A stretch of DNA of 64,000 nt from Microbacterium endophyticum (GTDB lineage: Bacteria > Actinomycetota > Actinomycetes > Actinomycetales > Microbacteriaceae): the NCBI RefSeq assembly GCF_011047135.1, contig NZ_CP049255.1, positions 1,798,001 through 1,862,000 on the forward strand, written 5' to 3'. The translations under genes and the position numbers were made by a program. This document shows positions 24,086 through 33,134 of this stretch, piece by piece. The notes under the pieces are model-generated. The model was not told where the DNA came from. It did not search any database and saw only the letters and a list, made by a program, of their open reading frames with translations. Each line of letters opens with the position of its first letter. The first letter of the stretch is position 1.

Positions 24086-24976
24086 GTGAAGATTTCCCCC
24101 AGTCCAGTGACCATCGGTACGTCAGGGCTCGGGCGCAATACGCAACCGGGTAGCCCCGAAGAGAAGACCGCTGTCGCGGCAGCGGTCGCGTTGTTCGAGT
24201 CTCCACACACTTACGTCGATACGTCGAACAACTACTCCGGGGGTCGTTCCGAGGCCATACTCGGACTTGCGCTCCAACAGGTCAAGGCCGACGCTGAGCC
24301 GCATGTCGTGACGAAGGTCGATGAAGACCCCGACACGCGTGCCTTCGATCGGGATCGCGTGCTGCGCTCATTCGAGGAAAGCTGCGCGCGCTTGGGCGTT
24401 GACCGCCTCCCGCTTTTGCATTTTCACGACCCATACGCCGTCACGGTCTCGGAAGCGATGGCTCCCGGAGGCGCCGTCGAGGGCCTCATCGAGCTTCGGG
24501 ATGCCGGTGTCGTCGATGCCATCGGCATCGCCACCTACCCGATCGACGAAATGCGTGAGTACATCGGTACCGGGGTTTTCGACGCGGTGCTCAGTCACAA
24601 CTGCTTCACTCTCGTTGACCGGAGCGCGGCGCCGCTTTTCGAAGACGCGCGAGCGCGCGGAATGACCGTTTTCAATGCTGCCCCGTTCGGCAGCGGAATC
24701 TTGGCGAAAGGGTCGGCCTCGGCATCCACCTACGCCTACCGTGAGCCCTCGGCCGAACTTCTCTCGCGGGTCGTGCGGATGGAAGAGGTATGTGCCGCGT
24801 ACGACGTACCGCTTGCCGCTGTCGCCCTGGAATTCTCGCTGCGCTCGCCGCTGGTTGATTCGACCGTCGTTGGAATCAAAACCGAGCACCGGCTCCGAGA
24901 GCTCACCGCACTGCTTGCGACCGATGTGCCCGACGAGATCTGGGGCCGGATCGAAGCGATTCAGGCGAGTGCGTAG
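24086..24976 (+). CDS. Aldo/keto reductase
   Basis: The 296-residue TIM-barrel oxidoreductase belongs to the aldo/keto reductase superfamily. It has DTSNNYSGGRSE (catalytic Asp and Tyr), a Lys in HVVTKVDED and a His in LLHFHDPY. It resembles the group that includes sugar (for example L-fucose or D-threo-aldose) dehydrogenases. The GTG start at 24086 was chosen because a good ribosome site (ACGGAGG) lies 7 nt upstream. The longer frame from 23993 runs into the adhE terminator. It stands in its own transcription unit, just before the nucleosidase pair. The physiological substrate is unknown. Reduction of a pentose or its lactone precursor would suit the surroundings. Confidence 0.82.
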   Translation: MKISPSPVTIGTSGLGRNTQPGSPEEKTAVAAAVALFESPHTYVDTSNNYSGGRSEAILGLALQQVKADAEPHVVTKVDEDPDTRAFDRDRVLRSFEESCARLGVDRLPLLHFHDPYAVTVSEAMAPGGAVEGLIELRDAGVVDAIGIATYPIDEMREYIGTGVFDAVLSHNCFTLVDRSAAPLFEDARARGMTVFNAAPFGSGILAKGSASASTYAYREPSAELLSRVVRMEEVCAAYDVPLAAVALEFSLRSPLVDSTVVGIKTEHRLRELTALLATDVPDEIWGRIEAIQASA

Positions 24977-25008
24977 GTCGTCAGCTCCGGCGAGGTGGGA
25001 TCCGCTAA

Positions 25009-25037
25009 TTGGTCAACCGGTGTACCAGTGCTAGCGT
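25009..25037 (+). promoter_or_regulatory. Promoter with FCD/GntR operator before the nucleosidase pair
   Basis: TTGGTC (25009-25014), a 17-nt spacer and TAGCGT (25032-25037) form a plausible promoter. TTGGTCAACCGGTGTACCAG at its front matches the palindrome TTGGTCAACCGGTTGACCAA at 17 of 20 positions. The same site stands twice before the apionate operon, so one regulator probably controls both. Confidence 0.68.
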
Positions 25038-25074
25038 GAGGGTACTTTCGTGCGATCTTGAGAAGAGGTCATAG

Positions 25075-26124
25075 ATGACCACCATCCCCGACACCGATAG
25101 CCCACAGATCGACCCGTCGATTCCGACGTGGGTTCTCGGTGAAACACCGTGGCAGGCCATCCAGCCCGCCGCGGGTCCCCGCGCCCGCGTGATTATCGAC
25201 AATGACTTCTCGGGTGACCCCGACGACCTCTTTCAGCTCGTTCACCACGTCCTTTCGCCGAGCGTCGATATCCGTGCCGTAGTGGCATCCCACCTTCGAC
25301 CCGGTGATGGATTCGACCCGAGCTCGCACACAGCCGACAACGCCGCGACCGTGGTGAAGGATGTCTTCGCTCGCATGGGGATCGACTCCGCTGACGTCAT
25401 CTACACCGGCGCGAACGAGGCGCTTGTCGACCGGAAAACGCCGCAGCGTTCGCCTGCTGTCGACGCCATCATCGCCGAAGCGCTCCGCGATGACGTGGCG
25501 TCTCCACTCTTCTACGTCGCGGGCGGAGGCCTGACCGACATCGCTTCGGCATACCTGATCGAGCCGCGTATCGCGGATCGACTGACGCTCGTCTGGATCG
25601 GCGGCGGCGAACACGAAGAACTTGCCGCGCCGCCGCCGGGGGCGATGCCCATCGAATACAACCTGCTGATCGACGTTGTCGCGGGACAGGTGATCTTCGG
25701 CGACTCTTCGGTGAAGATCTGGCAGGTGCCGCGTGATGTGTACCGCCAGTGTCTCGTCTCGGATGCGGAACTTCGGCTGCGCGTTGCCGCCACCGGACCC
25801 CTCGGACGTTACCTGTACGACGAAGTCGCGCGTGTCTTCGCGATGGTCGGCGCCCATATGTCAGGGGCGTCGGAAACCTACGCGCTCGGTGATTCGCCGC
25901 TGGTGCTGCTTACGGCATTGCAGTCGCTATTCGAGCCCGACTCGGCATCGAGTCAACACGTCGAGCGATCAACGCCTGCGCTCGACGACGACGGTGGCTA
26001 CGTCGAGGTGCCGGGTGCGCGTTCGATGCGTATCTACACCTGGGTAGACACTCGGCTGATGTTCGAGGACTTCTACCTCAAGCTGTCGGAATTCGGTCGC
26101 TGGCAGGCAGGCAGCGCCGCGTGA
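25075..26124 (+). CDS. Nucleoside hydrolase-like protein
   Basis: The 349-residue protein carries the calcium-binding signature of inosine-uridine preferring nucleoside hydrolases near residue 40 (VIIDNDFSGDPDDLFQL). It would hydrolyse a furanosyl bond. Classic members release bases from ribonucleosides, but the family is broader. A good ribosome site (AGAAGAGG) precedes the ATG. The downstream DUF1593 gene overlaps it (GTGA). The shared operator with the apionate operon hints that its true substrate is a plant furanoside (possibly an apioside) and not a nucleoside. That is a hypothesis. No signal peptide is present, so it acts in the cytoplasm. Confidence 0.8.
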   Translation: MTTIPDTDSPQIDPSIPTWVLGETPWQAIQPAAGPRARVIIDNDFSGDPDDLFQLVHHVLSPSVDIRAVVASHLRPGDGFDPSSHTADNAATVVKDVFARMGIDSADVIYTGANEALVDRKTPQRSPAVDAIIAEALRDDVASPLFYVAGGGLTDIASAYLIEPRIADRLTLVWIGGGEHEELAAPPPGAMPIEYNLLIDVVAGQVIFGDSSVKIWQVPRDVYRQCLVSDAELRLRVAATGPLGRYLYDEVARVFAMVGAHMSGASETYALGDSPLVLLTALQSLFEPDSASSQHVERSTPALDDDGGYVEVPGARSMRIYTWVDTRLMFEDFYLKLSEFGRWQAGSAA

Positions 26125-27578
26125 ACGACTCGACAGCTGAGGCATCCGTGCGACCTCGCACCATCATCACTGCCGACCCAGAGCTTGACGATCTCAACTC
26201 GATGATTCGGTTTTTGCTCTATACCAACGAAGTCGAGGTTGCTGGTCTCGTCTACGCGAGCAGTCAATTTCACTGGCGTGGCGATGGTCAGGGCACACGG
26301 TTCTTTTTGCCCGATCGCGAATACGCTGAGCCGCAGACGTCCTGGCGCTGGGCGCCGGGTGAGCGCTTTATCGACGATGCGGTCGACGCCTACACCGCGG
26401 TCTACGAAAATCTTGCTGTGCACGACCCGAGGTATCCGACTCCTGCCGCGCTTCGCGCGGTCGTGCGCGAGGGAAATGTGGATTTCGAGGGCGATACGAG
26501 TCGCGAGACGCCCGGATCGCAGCTGATCGCGGCTGTCCTTCTCGATGAGCGAACAGACCCCGTGCACCTGCAGATGTGGGCCGGACCGAGCACTGTCGCG
26601 CGAGCGTTGATGTCGATCGAAGAGCGTTTCGCTGATACCGCCGAGTGGTCCGCGGTGCACGCGGCCGTGTCGGCGAAAGCCATCATCACGAAGTTCGCCT
26701 CGCAGGATGCCACGTACGACGATTACATCGCGCCGCATTGGCCGGACATTCGGGTGGTCGAGGTCGCCACGATGGGGTGGGGGTACATGATCCGGAGAGT
26801 TCTCCCCGAGGCGGATGCATCGCTGATCTCAGCGGATTGGCTGCGAGCAAACGTCACCAGCGTCGGGCCGCTCGGCGCTCGCTACCGTGTGTGGGGCGAT
26901 GGGCGGCAGATGGTGCCGGGAGACACCACCGACTATTTCCACCTCTCTGGGCTTACGGCCGATGAATTGCGCGCGCAGGGATATCAGGTGTGGATCGACC
27001 CGCAGAAGGCGGGGGAGTGGATCTCGGAGGGCGACAGCACGAACATGCTGAATCTCATCGTCCCCGGGCTTCGGGGCCACGAGCACCCGAGCTATGGCGG
27101 CTGGGGCGGATACGCCGCACGCACCGACGACGGCGCCGATACCTGGGCGATCGCCGACAGCGCCTTCGGAGGCCGCGGCGACGAGAGATCTGTCATGCGC
27201 TGGTTCGCCGACGCCCAAACCGACTTCGCGGCGCGACTGCAGTGGTCGGTCAGTGGCAGCTTCGAAGAAGTGAATCACCATCCCAAGCTGCACGTCGACC
27301 GATGCGATATCGACGTCTCACTCGGGGAGCGCGTAGAGCTCCGGGCGCAGGCGAGTGACCCCGACGGTGATGCTGTCACCGTGCGCTGGTGGCACGACGC
27401 GGCAGCGAGCACGGTCACCGGCGACCCTGTCGTATCCGCCGCGGGCGAAATAGCATCCGTCGTCATTCCCGCAACGGCAAGGCCCGGTGACACCATCCAC
27501 ATCATCGCCGAGGCCGAAGATGACGCCCCGCATCCGCTCAAGTCGTATCAGCGCGTGATCCTGACGGTGCGCTCCTAG
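26121..27578 (+). CDS. DUF1593 protein (nucleoside hydrolase-like domain, Sde182 type)
   Basis: The 485-residue protein has the DUF1593 domain (about residues 12-310) with an acidic motif TADPELDDLNSM that corresponds to the metal site of nucleoside hydrolases. An Ig-like C-terminal domain follows (about 390-485), as in the cellulose-binding protein Sde182. Its activity has not been shown to my knowledge. Starting with GTG in a 4-nt overlap with the nucleoside hydrolase gene, it is co-translated with it. There is no signal peptide, unlike many homologues, so the pair acts inside the cell. Two hydrolases of one superfamily side by side suggests related steps on one substrate. It is followed by a long palindrome. 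Confidence 0.78.
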   Translation: MNDSTAEASVRPRTIITADPELDDLNSMIRFLLYTNEVEVAGLVYASSQFHWRGDGQGTRFFLPDREYAEPQTSWRWAPGERFIDDAVDAYTAVYENLAVHDPRYPTPAALRAVVREGNVDFEGDTSRETPGSQLIAAVLLDERTDPVHLQMWAGPSTVARALMSIEERFADTAEWSAVHAAVSAKAIITKFASQDATYDDYIAPHWPDIRVVEVATMGWGYMIRRVLPEADASLISADWLRANVTSVGPLGARYRVWGDGRQMVPGDTTDYFHLSGLTADELRAQGYQVWIDPQKAGEWISEGDSTNMLNLIVPGLRGHEHPSYGGWGGYAARTDDGADTWAIADSAFGGRGDERSVMRWFADAQTDFAARLQWSVSGSFEEVNHHPKLHVDRCDIDVSLGERVELRAQASDPDGDAVTVRWWHDAAASTVTGDPVVSAAGEIASVVIPATARPGDTIHIIAEAEDDAPHPLKSYQRVILTVRS

Positions 27579-27593
27579 CCGCCCGAACCCGCT

Positions 27594-27665
27594 CGCGAAG
27601 GGTCGCAACACGCCGCTATGGCGTGTGCCGCGCGATATCAATGCGGCGTGTTGCGACCCTTCGCG
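27594..27665. repeat. Perfect 23-bp inverted repeat between convergent genes
   Basis: Arms of 23 bp (CGCGAAGGGTCGCAACACGC..., about 27594-27616 and 27643-27665) are perfectly complementary around a 26-nt centre. It separates the convergent DUF1593 and GH78 genes and can serve as a terminator in both directions. Its sequence differs from the other palindromes in the window. Confidence 0.8.
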
Positions 27666-27709
27666 CGGCTGTGGCTGTGGCTGTGGCGGGGGCGGAATGC
27701 TGCGCGGGC

Positions 27710-30487
27710 TCAGGCGGTGGCGGAGCGGATGGCGGCGTCGACGGCTTCGAGCAGTGGCGGTGGGCTGAACATCAGCGCCGAGGCAACGACCCGACCGTTC
27801 GCCCAGACAGTGTCGGCCCGCACAGCTTCGGCACGGTCGGCATCGAACGTCGCCACGGTGTCGAGGAGTGCCCGATACGCGCGTGGGTCGTCGATGACGG
27901 CGCCGAGCGATGCATTCAGCCCCGGCAACTGCTGGCGTGGGACTTCGGATGCCGCGGCAAACCGCCACTCGTGGTGACCCGACCCCACCGCGAACTCTGC
28001 TTCGCCGGGAAGGTCGACGATCGCTGTTGCATTGGCGGGGACTGTCGCCGTGACGATGATCTGTGCACCCTCGCGCCGCCACGCCACGGATGCCTCACCG
28101 TACGGTGTGACATGGCGCGCTGACGCGTTTTCGAGTGCCATCAGCGGCCGCGGAGCGACCCGCATCGTGCGATAGCCGGGTGTGGCGGGCGCCAAGCCTG
28201 CCACAGTGCGGTGCAGCCAGTCCGCGACGGCACCGAGGGCATAGTGATTGAACGACGTCATCTCGCCGGGGTTGACCGATCCGTCGGCCAGGAGAGAATC
28301 CCATCGCTCCCACACCGTCGTGGCGCCCATGGTAATCGGGTACAGCCACGAGGGGCATTCGGTCTGCAGCAGGAGACGTTCGGCAGCGGCGACATGGCCG
28401 TTGTGCGTCAGGGCGTCGGTCATGATCGGAGTTCCGACGAAGCCGGTTGCGATGCGATACCCGCCCTCGCGCACAAGAGCTGCCAGCCGATCCGCCAGCG
28501 CCTGCCGGACGACCGGATCGGTCACGAGGTCGAACTCAAGAGCCAGCGCGTAGGCGGTCGGAGCATCACTCATCATTCGCCCGGCCGGAGTCACATATTC
28601 CGCGACGAAAGCAAGCCGAGTACGCTCTGCGAGAGCTGCGTAGGTCGTCGCATCCGCCGAGTTGCCGAGAAGCGCCGCCGCATGAGCGACCTGCCCAAGC
28701 GAGCGCGCAAGGTAAGCGGTTGCGACGATGTCGCCATCGACCTTGGCCTGGCCCGGCTTGTCGGGTGGGGCAGAGGGGTCGAGCCAGTCGCCAAGCTGCA
28801 TCCTGCCAGCCCACAGCCCGCGGTCGTCGACGCGTGCGAGGACGGAATCCACCCACGTTTTCATGCTCGCGTATTGGGCTTCGATCGCGCCTACATCGCC
28901 GAATCGTTCGTAGAGCACGGTCGGAACCACCGTCGCGGCATCCCCCCACACCGCGGTGGGCCCGCCACCCCCAAACGAAGGGAGTGCGGCGGGAATCACC
29001 AACGGCACCGACCCATCTTCGGTTCGATTTTGCTCGTGGGTGAGGTCGCGCAGCCACGACACGAGGAAAGCATCGCAGTCGTAGAGAAAAGCGGCCGTCG
29101 GTGAGAACACCTGAATGTCGCCGGTCCACCCGAGACGCTCGTCGCGCTGCGGGCAGTCGGTCGGGATCGACAAGAAGTTGCCCCGCATGCCCCACACCAC
29201 ATTTTCGTGGAGGCGTTCAAGCATCGAATCGGATGCCGTGAACCACCCGGTCCGCGTCAGGTCGGTGTGAAGCACCACCGCTTCGACATCCGACGCACTG
29301 ATCTCGGCTCCCGTGATCTCGGCGTAGCGAAACCCGTAGAACGAGAACCGTGACTCCAGGACGTCTTCTTCGCCCGACAGTTCGAACGTGGCCGTGGCTT
29401 TCGCATTTCGCAGGGGCCGGATGCTGAGCTCGCCGTTCTCGAGAACTTCGGCGTGGCGCATCACGATCCGCTGTCCCGCTTCGCCGCGGATCTTCACACG
29501 CAAGCGGCCCACCAGGTTTTGACCGAAGTCGAGGATCGTGCCGCCGGAGGGGCTTGCCAGAGTCTGAGCAACCGGCAGCGTCTCGATGCGGCGGACCGGC
29601 GGCGCAATTCGCGGCTCGGGCACCGGCACATTTTCATAGCCAGGATGGGCTGCAGCGCCGAGGCGAGCGGGGGCCCACGCGGATGCGGTGCGTCGTAGGT
29701 CTTGATGCTCGCCTGCATAGATGCCGCTATCAACGACCGTGCCGTCTCCGGCCGCTTCCCACCCGTCGCCGGTTGCGGCGACAGTGGACGTTTCGCCGTC
29801 TTCGTAGGTCACCCGAAGTTGCGCGAGGAAAGAGGGTTGTGTGCCATAAAGGTGGTCGGCGAACTCGTAAAAGCCGTACTTCTCGGTGTACCAGGCACCT
29901 GCAACCGTCGCGCTGAGCTCATTGTCACCTGCGTTGACGAGAGCAGTGACGTCAACGCTTTCGTGCACGAGTCGGTCTCGATACGAGGTCCAGCCCGGTG
30001 ACAGCACGTCTTCTGAAACTGCTTCCCCGTTGACTTCCGGTTCAGCCACGCCCAGTGCTGTCCAGAACAGTGTCGCGTGGGATATCGGGCGATCGAGGGT
30101 AAATCGAGTGCGCGCAACAAAGGGTTGCGCCGGGCGGTCAGGAGAGACGAGACCGATTGGTTGAGCGATCCATTCGCCCTCGGACATGAAGCCAGGCTCG
30201 ACAAGTAACGGAGCGCTCCAGTCAGTTTCAGCGTTAGCTGTTGACCGCGCACGAACGCGTATTTCTCGCTTTTCCCCGGGAGAAAGCGCGGCGAAAGGCC
30301 ATGCGACAAGCACACTGTCGCGGCCTTCCAAGGTGATCCTTTCCCGGCCGTCCGTCAGATCAGCCGACGCTTGAATCCAGCCGTCCGCGGCGGCCTCGAC
30401 CTGCCAACTCAGCCGTGGCGTTGCCGTCGCGACAGGACCCTCGCGGAGTTCAGTGCGAAGCTTCGTGATGCGCGCGTGAGAGTTCAT
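27710..30487 (-). CDS. GH78 alpha-L-rhamnosidase
   Basis: The 925-residue protein shows the bacterial alpha-L-rhamnosidase layout: N-terminal beta domains (including a Bac_rhamnosid_N-like region, residues 130-350), the alpha/alpha-barrel catalytic domain (about 430-780) and a C-terminal beta domain. The catalytic region has TDCPQRDERLGWTGD, with the acidic residues of GH78. It removes terminal rhamnose from plant glycosides or pectin fragments. There is no signal peptide, so it works on imported substrates. It is the last gene of the eight-gene operon and overlaps the GH43 stop (ATGA). Rhamnose released would feed the operon at 5803-11648. Confidence 0.9.
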   Translation of the reverse strand: MNSHARITKLRTELREGPVATATPRLSWQVEAAADGWIQASADLTDGRERITLEGRDSVLVAWPFAALSPGEKREIRVRARSTANAETDWSAPLLVEPGFMSEGEWIAQPIGLVSPDRPAQPFVARTRFTLDRPISHATLFWTALGVAEPEVNGEAVSEDVLSPGWTSYRDRLVHESVDVTALVNAGDNELSATVAGAWYTEKYGFYEFADHLYGTQPSFLAQLRVTYEDGETSTVAATGDGWEAAGDGTVVDSGIYAGEHQDLRRTASAWAPARLGAAAHPGYENVPVPEPRIAPPVRRIETLPVAQTLASPSGGTILDFGQNLVGRLRVKIRGEAGQRIVMRHAEVLENGELSIRPLRNAKATATFELSGEEDVLESRFSFYGFRYAEITGAEISASDVEAVVLHTDLTRTGWFTASDSMLERLHENVVWGMRGNFLSIPTDCPQRDERLGWTGDIQVFSPTAAFLYDCDAFLVSWLRDLTHEQNRTEDGSVPLVIPAALPSFGGGGPTAVWGDAATVVPTVLYERFGDVGAIEAQYASMKTWVDSVLARVDDRGLWAGRMQLGDWLDPSAPPDKPGQAKVDGDIVATAYLARSLGQVAHAAALLGNSADATTYAALAERTRLAFVAEYVTPAGRMMSDAPTAYALALEFDLVTDPVVRQALADRLAALVREGGYRIATGFVGTPIMTDALTHNGHVAAAERLLLQTECPSWLYPITMGATTVWERWDSLLADGSVNPGEMTSFNHYALGAVADWLHRTVAGLAPATPGYRTMRVAPRPLMALENASARHVTPYGEASVAWRREGAQIIVTATVPANATAIVDLPGEAEFAVGSGHHEWRFAAASEVPRQQLPGLNASLGAVIDDPRAYRALLDTVATFDADRAEAVRADTVWANGRVVASALMFSPPPLLEAVDAAIRSATA

Positions 30488-31992
30488 TCGTCGTTCCCCT
30501 CGGAGATCCAGCGTTCCACCGCGATTTGGCCCTCGACCGCGTAGACACCGATGACTCGTCCAGTGAAGGATTCGGTGACCTCGGACGACAGGAAACGCCC
30601 GTCGACCTGAGCGATTTCACGACGCTCGCCGTCGATGGTGGCGGCGATGTGAAACACGTCGCTCGTAGACACGATTCCTGCGCCACGGGGTGGCTTCTTC
30701 GAAGCGAGGTGCAGCTCGAGCTTCGTGCCAGCGAACGGATACTGCCACTGCTGGTGCAGGCCGCCGATGAACGCGCGCGCGACGACTTCACCGGTGCCGG
30801 CCTCGATCTCGAGACGGAACTGTTCGTCGTACCGGACGGCGAGCCCGCCGACTCCGGCGGAGACATCGAGGTGGACAGTGACCTCGTTGGTGAGGTGTTC
30901 CTGACGCCGTCCGACGAACGCCGGCTTCGCATCCGCGAGAGTCGAGCCATCGGCGGTCAGTACGAGGCGGCCGTTCTGCACCCTGGCGACATCGGTGGGA
31001 AAACGGCGAACCGAGATCCACTCCGCATCGAGAGGGCCGTCGAAAGAGATGTCGATGCTCGTGCCCGGGCGTGGATTCAACTCGACAGGTGCGAGGGCCG
31101 GCCATCCATCAGACCAGGTGACGGGTGTGACGAAGCTCTCGCGGCCGAGAGCTGAGAACGCTCGCGTGCCGCTGCGCGGACGGACGCCCAAGAGCACGCA
31201 CAGCCAGCCGCCGTCAACACCCTCGACGAGGTCGCCGTGTCCCGTGTTCTGGATCGGTCGCGGCGTGGAGCGCGCCGAGGCCAGTGGGTTTGCCGGGGCG
31301 CCTTCGAATGGGCCGGACGGTGAATCTCCGCGCGCGATACTGATCGCGTGCCCGCGCTCGGTGCCACCTTCGGCGAGCATCAGATACCAGCTGCCATCGA
31401 TGTCATAGAGGTGCGGTGCTTCGGGGAACATGAGCCCCGTGCCCGACCAGAGCGAGCGCGGCTCCTCGGTTGCCCGGTGGGATTCAAGGTCGACCACGAC
31501 CTGCTGAATGCCGAGATGCGTCGGCGCATTCGGGTTGAGGTCGCCCGAGAGCAGGAGGCCAGAAAAGGTGACGTAGCAGGTGCCATCGGCATCCCAAGCG
31601 ATATCCGGGTCGATTCCGAACAGGCTTTGCGAGCCGTCTGCGGTCAGCAGGAGGTCACCGTCACTCCACGGACCGGCTGCTTCGTCGGCGGTGAAATGCA
31701 GCATGCCACGACCCATCGCGTCGGTGATGACGAGGTGAAATTGATCGTGGTGATAACGGATCGTTGGTGCCCACGCGCCACCGCCGGTGGGCACTGACTC
31801 GACGCCGAGTTGACCGGGGCGAGTTGCGACATGGCCGATAAGTTCCCACGTCACGAAATCGCGGGACCGATGAATCGGGATGCCGGGAAGGTACTCGAAT
31901 GTCGACGTAGCGAGGTAGTACCAGCCGCCGACTTTGACGATGCTCGGGTCGGGGTGGAAGCCGTTCAGTACCGGGTTCGGAAGGTTGTGCAT
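30484..31992 (-). CDS. GH43 glycosidase (beta-xylosidase or alpha-L-arabinofuranosidase)
   Basis: The 502-residue protein begins MHNLPNPVLNGFHPDPSI, in which Asp15 is the typical GH43 catalytic base. A five-bladed propeller domain (about residues 1-300) is followed by a concanavalin-like beta-sandwich, the usual two-domain form of beta-xylosidases. A PEAPHLYD motif supplies the likely general acid. The start at 31992 was chosen because the family begins there. The reading frame continues upstream without matching it. No signal peptide is present. It probably removes arabinose or xylose from glycosides also attacked by GH3 and GH78. Exact linkage cannot be told by eye. Confidence 0.85.
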   Translation of the reverse strand: MHNLPNPVLNGFHPDPSIVKVGGWYYLATSTFEYLPGIPIHRSRDFVTWELIGHVATRPGQLGVESVPTGGGAWAPTIRYHHDQFHLVITDAMGRGMLHFTADEAAGPWSDGDLLLTADGSQSLFGIDPDIAWDADGTCYVTFSGLLLSGDLNPNAPTHLGIQQVVVDLESHRATEEPRSLWSGTGLMFPEAPHLYDIDGSWYLMLAEGGTERGHAISIARGDSPSGPFEGAPANPLASARSTPRPIQNTGHGDLVEGVDGGWLCVLLGVRPRSGTRAFSALGRESFVTPVTWSDGWPALAPVELNPRPGTSIDISFDGPLDAEWISVRRFPTDVARVQNGRLVLTADGSTLADAKPAFVGRRQEHLTNEVTVHLDVSAGVGGLAVRYDEQFRLEIEAGTGEVVARAFIGGLHQQWQYPFAGTKLELHLASKKPPRGAGIVSTSDVFHIAATIDGERREIAQVDGRFLSSEVTESFTGRVIGVYAVEGQIAVERWISEGNDE

Positions 31993-32006
31993 TGATGACT
32001 TTCCGT

Positions 32007-33134
32007 TCAACGGGCAAGGAGGGTGCCGAGATCCCGCGCGAGCGCGAGTGCGCGCGGATCCGCGCCGCCGGGCCAGGCGCCGCGGACGATAGTCCACGCG
32101 AACGCGATGCCGGTATCGGGGTCGACGCAGGCGAGTGCGCCCATCGCGCCGTCGTGACCGAACGCGCGCGGGCCACCGAAGTTGTGGACTGCTGTCGGCT
32201 TTTGGAAGACGATCGAGTGAGCGCGATCAGCGAGGCCGAGCACTTCGTCGGTGCCGTGAACCTGTTGTTGCGACAGCACTGAAACGGTGTCGGCCGAGAG
32301 GAACGGGGCACGTCCGTCGCGACCGGTGACAGCGGATGCCAGCAAGCCGGCGAGACCGCGCGCTGTCCCGGTTCCGGATCCAGCCGGGTGGCCGAACCGC
32401 CAGCTCACCTCATCGTTCGCGAGGTCGACGGCCGGGCCCGGAGTCGACCAGGCGAGGACGCCGAGCTGCGTGGGTGTGCTGACGGAGGTGTCGGACACGG
32501 GTCGGATCATCGGCAGCAGGGGTACGCGCCGCACATCGTGCTCGGGAGGAAGTCCGAGGTAGAAGTCGATGTCGTGGGGAGCACGGATTTCTTGTTCGTA
32601 GAAATCGCGCAGGGTGCGGCCGGTCACGCGAAAAACGAGCTCGGCTGCTAAATTTCCGATCGTCACTGCGTGGTAGCCGAACGCTGAGCCCGGGTGCCAG
32701 AGCGGTCGTGAATCTGCGAGCCTCGCTGCCGCGGCGTGATCATCGAGTAACTCCGCCCACGTGAGCGATGGCGTTGCCTGGGGAAGCCCCGCCTGATGGG
32801 AGAGAAGTTGCCGCACTGTGATGCGCGCCTTGTCCTTTGCCGCGAACTCAGGCCAGTACGTGCTCACGTACTCGTCGAGTTCGATGTCGCCGCGCTCGAG
32901 GAGAAGCCCGATCGAGAGCCCGATCGTGTTCTTCGTGACCGAGTACGGGACCGTGATCGAGTCGCCGCCCAGGTGAGGGCCGCCCCAGACGTCGAGCACG
33001 CGCTCACCGCTGTGGAATGCCGCGGCCTGAAAGGAGAGGTCGGGGTCACCCGCCAAATACGCGCTGAGGCGCTCGACGACTTCACCGAGACGATCGTCGG
33101 CATATCCTTCGAGCGCTCCAGCGAGGGTATTCAT
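32007..33134 (-). CDS. Class C beta-lactamase-like serine hydrolase
   Basis: The 375-residue protein has the serine-hydrolase fold of class C beta-lactamases and EstB-type esterases. The SxxK motif is SVTK near residue 67, a Tyr motif YHAVTIG follows near 150, and a HDG motif occurs near 330. It carries no secretion signal, so it is probably not an antibiotic-resistance enzyme. In this operon an esterase or transesterase acting on acylated plant glycosides is more likely. It starts in an ATGA overlap with the end of the GH3 gene and ends 14 nt before GH43. The start at 33134 is chosen from that overlap. Confidence 0.8.
   Translation of the reverse strand: MNTLAGALEGYADDRLGEVVERLSAYLAGDPDLSFQAAAFHSGERVLDVWGGPHLGGDSITVPYSVTKNTIGLSIGLLLERGDIELDEYVSTYWPEFAAKDKARITVRQLLSHQAGLPQATPSLTWAELLDDHAAAARLADSRPLWHPGSAFGYHAVTIGNLAAELVFRVTGRTLRDFYEQEIRAPHDIDFYLGLPPEHDVRRVPLLPMIRPVSDTSVSTPTQLGVLAWSTPGPAVDLANDEVSWRFGHPAGSGTGTARGLAGLLASAVTGRDGRAPFLSADTVSVLSQQQVHGTDEVLGLADRAHSIVFQKPTAVHNFGGPRAFGHDGAMGALACVDPDTGIAFAWTIVRGAWPGGADPRALALARDLGTLLAR

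Noticed and set aside
32007..33134. Antibiotic-resistance beta-lactamase
   Set aside because: It has the fold motifs but no secretion signal, and it lies in a glycoside operon, so an esterase role is favoured.
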